From the NCBI RefSeq assembly GCF_001938985.1, contig NZ_MKIN01000021.1, positions 558,001-622,000 on the forward strand: 64,000 nt of DNA, written 5' to 3'. The notes below the pieces were generated by a model, which was given only the letters and a program-made list of their open reading frames with translations, had not been told where the DNA came from and did no database searches. Made by a program: the position numbers and the translations under genes. Positions 1-7,622 of this stretch are shown in pieces. Every line of letters begins with the position of its first letter. The first letter of the stretch is position 1. The DNA is from Gillisella taibaishanensis. Its GTDB lineage: Bacteria; Pseudomonadota; Alphaproteobacteria; Rhizobiales; Rhizobiaceae.

Positions 1-178
1 TCAGTTCGCCCGATCGGGCAAAGCAGGTGCTGGTCAACTGTAGCAGGACCGACGCATTGTTTGGGAGACCCATTGCCATTTTTTTAGGTGCTAACGTGAG
101 CAGACAACGCGACATGGTTGCTGTGAAAATGCACGGTCACCTCAGCATATAGCAGTTGCCGCCAACCTCTCGGCAGAA
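1..178. other. left-edge non-coding stretch
   Basis: No convincing gene is seen here. There is a 12-bp perfect palindrome GCCCGATCGGGC at 8-19. The stretch lies downstream of the minus-strand GntR gene, whose stop codon is at 179-181. Confidence 0.4.
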
Positions 179-877
179 TCAAGAATGCGAGGCCTGCAAA
201 TCGCTTTCAATGATGGCCGCCGTCTTTTCATAATGCTGCTGCAGCAAGGTAACCGCCTGCGTGATGTCATGGTTCAGAACCGCCGCGAGAATTTGGCGGT
301 GTTCGTCGCTGACCTTCCGAACCCGGAATGCCTTGCGGATCGACATGGCGCGGTAGCGAAACAACCGATCCGCCAATTGCTCGCAAAAACCTATCAGAGG
401 GCGGGAACCGCAGCCGCGGATCAAAAGCGCGTGAAAGGCGCGGTGCAACTTCTCCCATTCCGGACTATGCTCGAATCGTTCAGGGTTCAGCGACCGCGGC
501 ATCCGCTCCAGCCGATGATGCGCGACCAGAAGCGCCTCTTCCCATTCGGCCGTACCATTGGCCATGGACTCCTTCAGCGCCAGGCCCTCGACCCAACAGC
601 GGGTCTTTGTCAGTTCGCGCAGTTCCTCAAGGCTGATCGGCTTGACGAAAAAGCCGCGCTGCTCCTTGCCAACCACAAGTTCCTCAGAACTCAGCCGGTT
701 CAGCGCCTCGCGCAGAGGCGTTTGCCCCGCGTCGTAATGCTGGGTCAGAAATCGTAATTGTAACTTGCGTCCCGGTTCGAGCGTCGTCGACAAAATGTCG
801 GCTTTCAGCCGCTCATAGATGGTCGTGGCCAGTGTCGCCGGGCTTTCCGCCCCTTTGATCGCAATCTCGCCGTCCAT
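179..877 (-). CDS. GntR-family transcriptional regulator (FCD subfamily)
   Basis: This 232-residue protein has an N-terminal winged helix (about residues 12-80, with the motif TPLREALNRL) followed by an all-helical FCD ligand-binding domain (about 88-215) with spaced His residues (FHALL, DEHRQIL, QQHYEK) of the kind that bind a metal in this family. The ATG at 877 is chosen because AGGA lies 5 bases upstream; the longer frame would begin with TTG at 928 and has no ribosome site. It is divergent from the aromatic-degradation operon that starts at 1003 and is probably its ligand-responsive regulator. That role is inferred from position and from two TGTATAT sites in the shared intergenic region. 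Confidence 0.9.
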   Translation of the reverse strand: MDGEIAIKGAESPATLATTIYERLKADILSTTLEPGRKLQLRFLTQHYDAGQTPLREALNRLSSEELVVGKEQRGFFVKPISLEELRELTKTRCWVEGLALKESMANGTAEWEEALLVAHHRLERMPRSLNPERFEHSPEWEKLHRAFHALLIRGCGSRPLIGFCEQLADRLFRYRAMSIRKAFRVRKVSDEHRQILAAVLNHDITQAVTLLQQHYEKTAAIIESDLQASHS

Positions 878-903
878 GGGAATCCTGCTTCGTCGTCCAC
901 CAT

Positions 904-975
904 ATTTATATACATAGTCGGCGCTCAAATAAAATTTATAAATTTTTTCTTTACGGGCCCGATTTTGTATATTAC
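904..975. promoter_or_regulatory. divergent control region with paired TGTATAT sites
   Basis: The region between the GntR gene and the amidohydrolase gene is AT-rich. It holds ATATACA at 908-914 and its reverse complement TGTATAT at 966-972, each inside a similar longer context (T-N-TGTATAT). FCD-type GntR proteins often bind short TGTATAC-like palindromes, so these are candidate operators for the adjacent regulator. This is inference from position and motif. Confidence 0.4.
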
Positions 976-1002
976 CACGCTATCAGAACTCTGGAGGAAA
1001 CC

Positions 1003-2061
1003 ATGAGCTTTGCAGGGAGGAAGCGCGGCCGTTTTGAGCGGAACTGCGCCTGTAGCGGCATCGACATCCATTGCCACGTCGTACCATCGAGCTTTCCATC
1101 GACACCGGGCGGAAGAGCGATCAAGGGCTGGCCGTCCATGTCCCCCGTTGTCGACTGCCACGCGACCGTTGTCATCGACGACAAGCCGTATCGCACGATC
1201 GGCGATGCCTGCTGGGTCGCCGAACGGCGCATCGAGGAAATGGACAAAGCCGGCATTCAGATTCAGGCGCTGTCCCCAATGCCCGAACTGTTCGGCTACT
1301 GGATCGAGGCCGAAGCTGCCGATGGCCTCAACCGCCACGTCAACGACGTGATCGCAGCCATGGTCGAGCAAGGCCGCGGCCGCTTCGTCGGACTTGGCGG
1401 CGTGCCGTTGCAGGATATCGATCTCGCCATCCGCGAGTTACAGCGCATCATGGCCCAGCCGGGCTTTCACGGGGTGGAAATCGGCAGCAACATCAATGGC
1501 GTCGCCATTGGCGATCCCAGATTTCATCCCTTCTTTGCCGAGGCCGAAAAACTCGGCGCAGCGATCTTCGTCCACGCGGTGCGCCCGGCCGGCATGGACC
1601 GGCTTGTCGGCCCAGCACCGCTGCAGCAGGTGCTTGCCTATCCGACCGATGTTGGGCTTGCCGCCGCATCTGTCATCACGGGCAATCTTCTTAAGCATTT
1701 CCCGAACCTGCGGATCGCCTTCAGCCATGGCGGCGGCACGCTCGCCTCGCTGCTGCCGCGCCTGGAACAGGGCTATGCGACGTTTCCGGCCCTCACGGAC
1801 GCGCTGTTCGAGCCGCCCTCTGTCCAGGCCAAGCGTCTCTATGCCGACACGTTGGTCTTCGACACGGAAACGCTGCGCCGTGTCATCTCCGTCTTCGGCG
1901 AAGACAAGGTGATGATCGGCACCGACTATCCCTTCAATTTCCGCGAAAAGGACCCGCTGGCTTGCGTTGACGCAGCCCTTGCCGATCAAGCCGGCCGGGA
2001 ACGGCTCACTTTCGCCAATGCCTTGACATTCCTGGCCATCGAGGAGGTCTCCAATGCCTGA
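1003..2061 (+). CDS. amidohydrolase family protein (ACMSD-like decarboxylase/hydrolase)
   Basis: This 352-residue metal-dependent hydrolase belongs to the amidohydrolase-2 family, which includes aminocarboxymuconate-semialdehyde decarboxylase and gamma-resorcylate decarboxylase. Visible metal and active-site motifs are HCH at residues 23-25, the His of IFVHAVRP (about 191), the His of FSHGGG (about 241) and the Asp of GTDYPF (about 308). GGAGGAAACC directly precedes the ATG. The gene overlaps the extradiol dioxygenase gene by 8 bases, so the two are translationally coupled. A decarboxylation or hydrolysis of a ring-cleavage intermediate or carboxylated aromatic fits the context, but the substrate cannot be read from sequence. 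Confidence 0.88.
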   Translation: MSFAGRKRGRFERNCACSGIDIHCHVVPSSFPSTPGGRAIKGWPSMSPVVDCHATVVIDDKPYRTIGDACWVAERRIEEMDKAGIQIQALSPMPELFGYWIEAEAADGLNRHVNDVIAAMVEQGRGRFVGLGGVPLQDIDLAIRELQRIMAQPGFHGVEIGSNINGVAIGDPRFHPFFAEAEKLGAAIFVHAVRPAGMDRLVGPAPLQQVLAYPTDVGLAAASVITGNLLKHFPNLRIAFSHGGGTLASLLPRLEQGYATFPALTDALFEPPSVQAKRLYADTLVFDTETLRRVISVFGEDKVMIGTDYPFNFREKDPLACVDAALADQAGRERLTFANALTFLAIEEVSNA

Positions 2062-2947
2062 TTTTCCCGTCACCGCGCTGCGCAGCGTCGAGATTTCGAC
2101 GCCAGATCTCGCCGGCTCGGTCGATTTCTACACGCGCGTCTGGGGCCTGACCGTTGCTGCCGAAGTCGATGACAAGGTCTTTCTCAGCGCCACCGGCGAC
2201 GACTTCCATGTGCTGGAACTGAAGGCCGGCGATAAGGCCGAGCTGCGCAAGACCACCTTCCGCGCGGCCTCGGCGGATGCGCTTGCGGCTCTGCTTGCGC
2301 GCTGCCGCGACGCCGGCTGCACGGTCATGCGCGAGCTCGGCCCAGCCGATGCGCCCTCGGGCGGTCAGCGTTTCGTGGTGCGCGAGCCCCAGGGTGCAGT
2401 GCTGGAATTCGTGCACGGAGATCTGCGCAAGCCAGCCAAGACCGTTGAAAACCAGGTGCTGCGCCTCGCGCATGTCAACATCAACAGCAGCGAGATCGAA
2501 GCGCTTTCCTCATTCTATCAGGACGTGCTCGGTTTTCAGCTGACCGATCGTTCCAAGATGATGGCCTTCCTGCGCTGCAATGACGATCACCACGCGGTGG
2601 TGCTGGCAGAGGCGCCGGTCAACGGCCTCAACCATATCGCCTTCCTGATGCCGGATCTGGAATCGGTCATGCGTGGTTCCGGCCGGGTCGTGGACCACGG
2701 CTATCCGATCGGCTGGGGCGTCGGCCGCCACGGCCCCGGCGACAATGTCTTTGCCTATTTCGTCGATCCAACCGGCGTCGTGGTCGAATACACCGCCGAG
2801 GTGCTGCAGGTCGATGACACCTACCGCGTCAAGGGACCGGATGAATGGGTTTGGCCACCCGGGCGCACGGACCATTGGGGCATCGCGGCGCCCAAAAGCG
2901 AGGTCTGCAAGAAGGCTCAGGTTTCCGTCGGCTTTGCCGGCGCCTGA
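2054..2947 (+). CDS. extradiol ring-cleavage dioxygenase (two-domain VOC protein)
   Basis: The protein has 297 residues and two vicinal-oxygen-chelate domains (about 5-120 and 135-260), as in catechol 2,3-dioxygenase and 2,3-dihydroxybiphenyl dioxygenase. The three expected iron ligands of type I extradiol enzymes are present in the C-terminal domain: His139 (RLAHVNI), His194 (LNHIAF) and Glu245 (VVVEYTA). It therefore should open a dihydroxylated ring next to the diol using O2 and Fe(II). GAGGAGG lies 6 bases before the ATG, inside the end of the preceding gene. Neighbouring hydroxylase, transporter and hydrolase genes support an aromatic pathway; the exact catechol is not known. Confidence 0.88.
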   Translation: MPDFPVTALRSVEISTPDLAGSVDFYTRVWGLTVAAEVDDKVFLSATGDDFHVLELKAGDKAELRKTTFRAASADALAALLARCRDAGCTVMRELGPADAPSGGQRFVVREPQGAVLEFVHGDLRKPAKTVENQVLRLAHVNINSSEIEALSSFYQDVLGFQLTDRSKMMAFLRCNDDHHAVVLAEAPVNGLNHIAFLMPDLESVMRGSGRVVDHGYPIGWGVGRHGPGDNVFAYFVDPTGVVVEYTAEVLQVDDTYRVKGPDEWVWPPGRTDHWGIAAPKSEVCKKAQVSVGFAGA

Positions 2948-3032
2948 CGCCTCGAACGTCTCGATAAGACAGTGAACCGCTCCGCGGCACTGCTTTCATG
3001 CTCTATTCCACACCATTGCAGAGGCATTTTCC

Positions 3033-4607
3033 GTGAACACCAAGCAGGAAATCTCCAGCCATTACGATGTCCTCATTATCGGTTACGGCCCGGCCGGCGC
3101 CGTGGCCGCCGCGATGTTTGGCGCCAAGGGTCACTCCACCCTGGTGATCGACCGGATGACCGGCATTTATGAAAAGCCGCGTGCCATCGCCATCGACCAT
3201 GAAATCCTGCGCCACTTCGACAATATGGGCATTGCAGAAGAGGTTCTGCCCTTTGTGGCGCCGTTCACCGCGTCCCAGCATTTTGGTGCCAAGGGCCAGT
3301 TGATCCGCCGCATCGATATGGTGCCGGAACCCTATCCGCTCGGCTACACACCGAGCATGGTCTTCACCCAGCCGCCCGTCGAGCAGGTGCTGCGCCGCCA
3401 CGCTGAAGGCCTCGACGGTGTAACGGTCGAGCTCGGCACTGAACTGATCGATATCGCTGACATGGGCAACCAAGTCGTCGCTACGCTGCGCAACGCCGAT
3501 GGCGGGACCCGCAACGTGGCGGCCAAATATGCGCTTGGGTGCGACGGGGCGTCCAGCACCGTGCGCCAGCTTTGCGGCATCACCCTGGAAGATCTGATCT
3601 TCGACGAGCCCTGGCTGGTTATCGATGTGCAGGTCAACGACAGCTCTCTTTCGAAACTGCCGCAGACCTCGGCGCAATTTTGCGACCCGGCGCGGCCAAC
3701 CAGCTTCATCATCGGTCCGAACAACCATCGCCGCTGGGAAATCATGCTTCTGCCCGGTGAAGATGCCCGCGAAATGGAAAAGCCCGAGAACGTCTGGAAG
3801 CTGCTCGCGCCCTGGCTGACGCCTGACGATGGCGAGCTTTGGCGTGCGGCGTCCTATCGCTTCCACGCTCTGGTCGCCGATACCTGGCGCCGGGGACGGA
3901 CCCTGATCGCCGGCGATGCCGCCCATCAGCAGCCGCCTTTCATCGGTCAGGGCATGTGCCAGGGCCTGCGCGATGTCTCCAACATAGTCTGGAAGCTCGA
4001 CAGGGTTTTGAAGGGCCAGTCCAGCGACAGCCTCCTCGACAGCTATACCGTCGAGCGCAAGCGCCATGTCCAGACACTGACCGGCAAGATCAAGGCCATC
4101 GGCCAGATGATTTGCGAACGCGACCCGCTGCTGGCGGCAGAACGCGATGCCCGCGTGCTTGCCGAGGGCGGCGGCAAGCCGCCGACCATCACCCGCCAGG
4201 AAATCGTGCCGCCGCTCGAGGCTGGCCTGATTGGCGCGGAAGGCACACCTGCCCGCGGCTTGCTGTTCCCGCAACCAGCTATCGTCAAGGATGGTAGTGC
4301 CGTCTTGCTCGACCGCCTGATTGGCCATGGCTGGCGGTTGCTGCTGGACGGTCGCAAGGTTTCAACCCAACAGGCGCAAACGCTCAAGGGCGCGGTCGAG
4401 GGCGTTGCGGTCCACGTTATCGCCGCGCCGAACTCAGCAGCCGAAGAGGCTGCTCTCGTGGAGAAAGACGGCGTTCTTTCGGCCTGGTTTGACCGCCATG
4501 GCTGCATCGCCGCCATCGTTCGGCCGGACCACTACGTCTTTGCCGGCGCCGCCGACATGACCGACCTTGAGAGCCAGCTGGCAGATTTGCGAACCCGTAT
4601 CGCCTGA
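3033..4607 (+). CDS. FAD-dependent aromatic hydroxylase (MhpA-like)
   Basis: This 524-residue flavoprotein monooxygenase has the dinucleotide-binding GYGPAG motif at residues 17-22, a CDGASS motif near 169-175 and the second FAD motif GDAAHQQPPFIGQGM near 294-308, plus the C-terminal thioredoxin-like extension (about 400-524) typical of the phenol hydroxylase/MhpA group. It would use NAD(P)H and O2 to hydroxylate a phenolic ring and make the diol cleaved by the dioxygenase encoded just upstream. The start is GTG at 3033 with AGAGGC upstream; no in-frame ATG precedes the FAD motif. MhpA itself acts on 3-(3-hydroxyphenyl)propionate, but the substrate here is unproven. Confidence 0.9.
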   Translation: MNTKQEISSHYDVLIIGYGPAGAVAAAMFGAKGHSTLVIDRMTGIYEKPRAIAIDHEILRHFDNMGIAEEVLPFVAPFTASQHFGAKGQLIRRIDMVPEPYPLGYTPSMVFTQPPVEQVLRRHAEGLDGVTVELGTELIDIADMGNQVVATLRNADGGTRNVAAKYALGCDGASSTVRQLCGITLEDLIFDEPWLVIDVQVNDSSLSKLPQTSAQFCDPARPTSFIIGPNNHRRWEIMLLPGEDAREMEKPENVWKLLAPWLTPDDGELWRAASYRFHALVADTWRRGRTLIAGDAAHQQPPFIGQGMCQGLRDVSNIVWKLDRVLKGQSSDSLLDSYTVERKRHVQTLTGKIKAIGQMICERDPLLAAERDARVLAEGGGKPPTITRQEIVPPLEAGLIGAEGTPARGLLFPQPAIVKDGSAVLLDRLIGHGWRLLLDGRKVSTQQAQTLKGAVEGVAVHVIAAPNSAAEEAALVEKDGVLSAWFDRHGCIAAIVRPDHYVFAGAADMTDLESQLADLRTRIA

Positions 4608-4664
4608 GGGGTGGCGTGAGGGGATGACAAGCGTGTTTCAATAATTCGGATCTGGGAGGACACT

Positions 4665-5963
4665 ATGACCGAATCGACCAGTACTATCAGACCTTACATC
4701 GTGCTTTTGATGCTCTTCCTCTTCCAGACGTTGAATTTCTTCGACAAGCTGGTCTTCGGCCTATCCGCCGTTCCGATGATGAAGGAGTTGGCGATTACGC
4801 CGCAACAATTCGGCCTGATTGGCAGCAGCTTCTTTTTGCTGTTTTCGATTTCAGGCGTGCTTGTCGGGTTGTTCGTCATCGGCCGCGTTCCGATGAAATG
4901 GATACTGGTCGCGCTGGCGCTGATCTGGTCGATCTCACAGATCCCGATTTACTTCAGCAGTTCGGTCACGGTTCTCGTCGCATGCCGTATCCTGCTCGGC
5001 CTTGGCGAAGGTCCGGGCCTGCCAACGGCACTGCATGCCTGCCAGAACTGGTTTCATCCGCAAAAGCGCAGCGTGCCAAGCGCAATCGTCGTCCAGGGCA
5101 TCAGCGTCGGCCTTCTCGCAGGCGGCCCGATCCTGACCTATCTGATCGTCAACCACGGCTGGCGTTCGGGCTTCCTGTTCTGCGGCGTGATCGGCCTTGT
5201 CTGGATCGCCGGCTGGCTTCTCGTCGGCGGTGAAGGCCCCTATGCCAGCAAGAGCCACAAGAGCGATGCCATCGTCAGCGACGAAGCGCCCATTCCAGCC
5301 GCCAAGCTATGGCTCGACCCAACCGTCATCGGCGTGATCATCATGTCCACGATGTCCTACTGGATCGTGGGCATGTCCGCGACCTGGCTGCCGCCTTTCC
5401 TGCAGCAGGGCCTGGGCTATTCCCAGGGGCAGACCGGCTCGATCATCTCTGCCGTCTATGTCTTCCAGTCGCCGCTTCTGCTGCTGGGTTCCTGGGTTGC
5501 ACAGCGGATGCTGCTCAATGGCGTCAGCAGGCGCAAAGCGCTCGGCAGTGCTTCCGGCTATGCGCTTCTCGCTGCTGGCCTGGCACTGATCGGATCGGTC
5601 TATGTCAGCGGTCCGCTGCAATTGGCGCTGGTCGCCATCGCCTTTGCCGCACCCAGCCTCACCACCATCTACGGGCCGATCACGCTTGGCGCCATAGCCC
5701 CGGCCGTACAACGTGGCCGCTTGATTGTGGTGATTTATTCGGCCAACGCCGCCTCGGCCCTCGTTTCCAACGCCGTGACCGGCATGATCGTGCAGGCCGC
5801 CGGCCCCGATCATGTCACCCAAGGCTATGCCAATGCCATGATGTTTACCGCAGTGATCCTGTTGATCGGCGCGGTCTCCGCTTTTGCCCTGATTTTCCCG
5901 GAGCGGTCCCTGGAGCGTTTCGGCCGTATACCTCGCTTTGCCAATCGGGTACAGGAAGCCTGA
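4665..5963 (+). CDS. MFS transporter (aromatic acid/anion symporter type)
   Basis: This is a 432-residue integral membrane protein with about twelve hydrophobic segments in two halves around a hydrophilic loop near residues 190-215. It resembles the anion:cation symporter branch of the major facilitator superfamily, which imports aromatic and organic acids. GGGAGGACACT precedes the ATG. It sits between the ring hydroxylase and the FAH-family hydrolase on the same strand with short gaps, so it is probably the uptake system of the pathway. Confidence 0.88.
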   Translation: MTESTSTIRPYIVLLMLFLFQTLNFFDKLVFGLSAVPMMKELAITPQQFGLIGSSFFLLFSISGVLVGLFVIGRVPMKWILVALALIWSISQIPIYFSSSVTVLVACRILLGLGEGPGLPTALHACQNWFHPQKRSVPSAIVVQGISVGLLAGGPILTYLIVNHGWRSGFLFCGVIGLVWIAGWLLVGGEGPYASKSHKSDAIVSDEAPIPAAKLWLDPTVIGVIIMSTMSYWIVGMSATWLPPFLQQGLGYSQGQTGSIISAVYVFQSPLLLLGSWVAQRMLLNGVSRRKALGSASGYALLAAGLALIGSVYVSGPLQLALVAIAFAAPSLTTIYGPITLGAIAPAVQRGRLIVVIYSANAASALVSNAVTGMIVQAAGPDHVTQGYANAMMFTAVILLIGAVSAFALIFPERSLERFGRIPRFANRVQEA

Positions 5964-5997
5964 AGGCTTTCCCCGACCTCATGACAGGAGAAGACCC

Positions 5998-6846
5998 ATG
6001 AGACTATCAAGCGTATCTATCGACGGACAACGGACCTGGGGTGTCGTCGAAGGCGATACATTCCTCGATGTCGGCGCCGTACTGAAGGACCGTTACAGCG
6101 ACCTGAAGGCTGCCGTGACCGCCGGTCTGGACGGCGTCGCCGCCGCGACAGCCTCGGCGAAGGCCACGCCGCTTGAGGCCGTGACCTGGCTGCCGGTGAT
6201 CAGCAACCCAGACAAGATCCTCTGCGTCGGCCTGAACTACGAAATGCACCGCAAGGAAACCGGTCGGACCGAAGTGGAAAACCCGACCATCTTTGCCCGC
6301 TATGCCAATAGCCAGACCGGCCATCTGCAGCCGATCATCCGCCCGAAGGCCTCGATCGAGCTGGATTATGAAGGCGAGTTGGCCATCATCATCGGCAAGC
6401 CGGGCCGTTATATTTCCCGGGAAGATGCGCTCAGCCATGTTGCCGGCTATGCCTGCTACAATGACGGCAGCGTGCGCGATTATCAGCGCCATACCCATCA
6501 GTTTACCCCGGGCAAGAACTTCCCCGACACCGGCGCTTTCGGTCCATGGATGATGACGCCGGACGAACTCGGGCCGCTGGCCACGCTGCGTATCCAGACC
6601 CGCCTGAATGGTACTGTCGTTCAGGAAGCAACTTTCGATCAGATGATTTTCGATATCGCACGCCAGATCGAATACTGCTCGAGCTTCACCCGGCTTGAAG
6701 CCGGTGATGTCATCGTCAGCGGCACGCCGGGCGGTGTCGGAGCAAAGCGCAATCCGCCGCTCTGGATGAAGCCCGGCGATGTTGTCGAAGTTGAAGTCGA
6801 CAAGCTTGGCATCCTGCGCAACCCGATTGTCCAGGAAGCCGCCTAA
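5998..6846 (+). CDS. fumarylacetoacetate hydrolase family protein
   Basis: This 282-residue protein has the FAH catalytic-domain hallmarks: KILCVGLNYEMHRKE, the metal-binding E-x-E in LDYEGELAIIIGK, a YNDGSVRDYQ segment, and the C-terminal GDVIVSGTPGGVG loop. Members hydrolyse or isomerise acylpyruvates and ring-cleavage products such as 2-hydroxyhepta-2,4-dienedioate. The ATG at 5998 has AGGAGAAG upstream; an in-frame ATG at 5938 has none and lies inside the MFS gene. As last gene of the operon it probably completes breakdown of the meta-cleavage product. The precise reaction is inferred. Confidence 0.9.
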   Translation: MRLSSVSIDGQRTWGVVEGDTFLDVGAVLKDRYSDLKAAVTAGLDGVAAATASAKATPLEAVTWLPVISNPDKILCVGLNYEMHRKETGRTEVENPTIFARYANSQTGHLQPIIRPKASIELDYEGELAIIIGKPGRYISREDALSHVAGYACYNDGSVRDYQRHTHQFTPGKNFPDTGAFGPWMMTPDELGPLATLRIQTRLNGTVVQEATFDQMIFDIARQIEYCSSFTRLEAGDVIVSGTPGGVGAKRNPPLWMKPGDVVEVEVDKLGILRNPIVQEAA

Positions 6847-6901
6847 TTTAGCTATCGGGAGCGATCTTCACCCTTCCGATCGATCGCAGCACCGTCCAAC
6901 A

Positions 6902-6942
6902 TCAGAGTCTGTCAGGTCCAGATTGAACCTGACAGACTCTGA
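6902..6942. terminator. strong 16-bp hairpin after the aromatic operon
   Basis: Arms 6902-6917 and 6927-6942 are perfectly complementary (core GTCTGTCAGGT/ACCTGACAGAC) with a 9-base loop. No long T-run follows, so it may be an RNA-stabilising repeat rather than a classical intrinsic terminator. A related CTGACAAACTCT stretch lies at 6991-7002, suggesting a repeat-family member. Confidence 0.5.
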
Positions 6943-6965
6943 GCCTCCTTACTGTCCTTCGTCTT

Positions 6966-7003
6966 ATCGGGAAAACAGTTTCCACTTTTCCTGACAAACT
7001 CTA
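6966..7003. repeat. partial palindromic repeat, CCACTTTTCC core
   Basis: The stretch GGGAAAACAGTTTCCACTTT followed by TCCTGACAAACTC shares the core seen at 31645 and 39871 and its end resembles the hairpin arms at 6902-6942. It appears to be a degenerate member of the same repeat family. Confidence 0.4.
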
Positions 7004-7020
7004 GGGCACGGGCGGTGCCC
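7004..7020 (-). terminator. short hairpin downstream of the cytochrome c gene
   Basis: GGGCAC (7004-7009) pairs with GTGCCC (7015-7020), 17 bases past the stop codon of the minus-strand cytochrome gene. There is no clear T-run, so termination is only possible. Confidence 0.3.
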
Positions 7021-7037
7021 TCACGCAAACATGGACA

Positions 7038-7427
7038 TCAGTGTGCTTGCTTGCTCTTCAGATAGGCGATGAGATCCGCCACATCCTCTGGATTTTTCAA
7101 GCCGGTAAAGCTCATGCGGTTGCCGGGATGCAGCTTTCTCGGATCAGTCACCCAGGCTGACACGCTTTCTTCATCCCAGACCGCTCCGCTGGCGCCCGCT
7201 GTTTTCAGAGCGTCGGAATAGTTGGTGTAATCGCTGACAGATGCGACCTTGCGTCCGAATATGTCCACCAGATGCGGGCCGATCTTATTTTCCGACTTAT
7301 CAATATTGTGGCAGGCTGCGCATTTCTTGAAGACGATTTCACCTTTTGCCGGATCGCCCTCGGCAAGAGCCAACGCGGGAACAAGAAGGGCGGCCAATGC
7401 GATCAACGGGGCGCCTGGGAATTTCAT
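7038..7427 (-). CDS. class I mono-haem cytochrome c
   Basis: This 129-residue exported cytochrome has a signal peptide (about residues 1-22, cleavage near ALA-EG), one haem site CAACH at 36-40 and a probable axial Met105 in NRMSF. The start at 7427 is supported by GAGAGG upstream; the longer open frame has a basic, unstructured lead with no ribosome site. It is the last gene of the GMC dehydrogenase operon and probably takes electrons from the flavin subunit to the respiratory chain in the periplasm. Confidence 0.9.
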   Translation of the reverse strand: MKFPGAPLIALAALLVPALALAEGDPAKGEIVFKKCAACHNIDKSENKIGPHLVDIFGRKVASVSDYTNYSDALKTAGASGAVWDEESVSAWVTDPRKLHPGNRMSFTGLKNPEDVADLIAYLKSKQAH

Positions 7428-7566
7428 CGCATATCGTCCTCTCAGAAGCGTATCAAAAAGGTGACCGGTTACCCGGTCACAGGTGGCGCGGGCTGTGTGA
7501 ACCCGACCGCGCGGGAGGGCCCGGCCGGAGCGATGAGGCCGGGCAATCCGTTTACCTTGCTTTGAC

Positions 7567-7610
7567 GCATTCCCTAACGAAGAGCCGGATTCCACTTTCC
7601 CCGGCAATGC
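7567..7610. repeat. palindromic repeat, CCGG/CCACTTTCC family
   Basis: The element is bounded by GCATT and AATGC and carries the core CCGGATTCCACTTTCC. It resembles elements at 19341, 31645 and 39871. It lies between the GMC and cytochrome genes inside one operon. Confidence 0.5.
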
Positions 7611-7622
7611 TCTGCTGAGCAG

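Noticed and set aside
8..19. GCCCGATCGGGC palindrome as an operator
   Set aside because: A single 12-bp GC-rich palindrome is easily expected by chance, and it is downstream of the only nearby gene.
185..757. 190-codon plus-strand open frame at the left edge
   Set aside because: It is antisense to the GntR gene, which has a clear winged helix and FCD domain.
3003..4328. 441-codon open frame on the minus strand
   Set aside because: It is antisense to the FAD hydroxylase, with no recognisable domain and no ribosome site.
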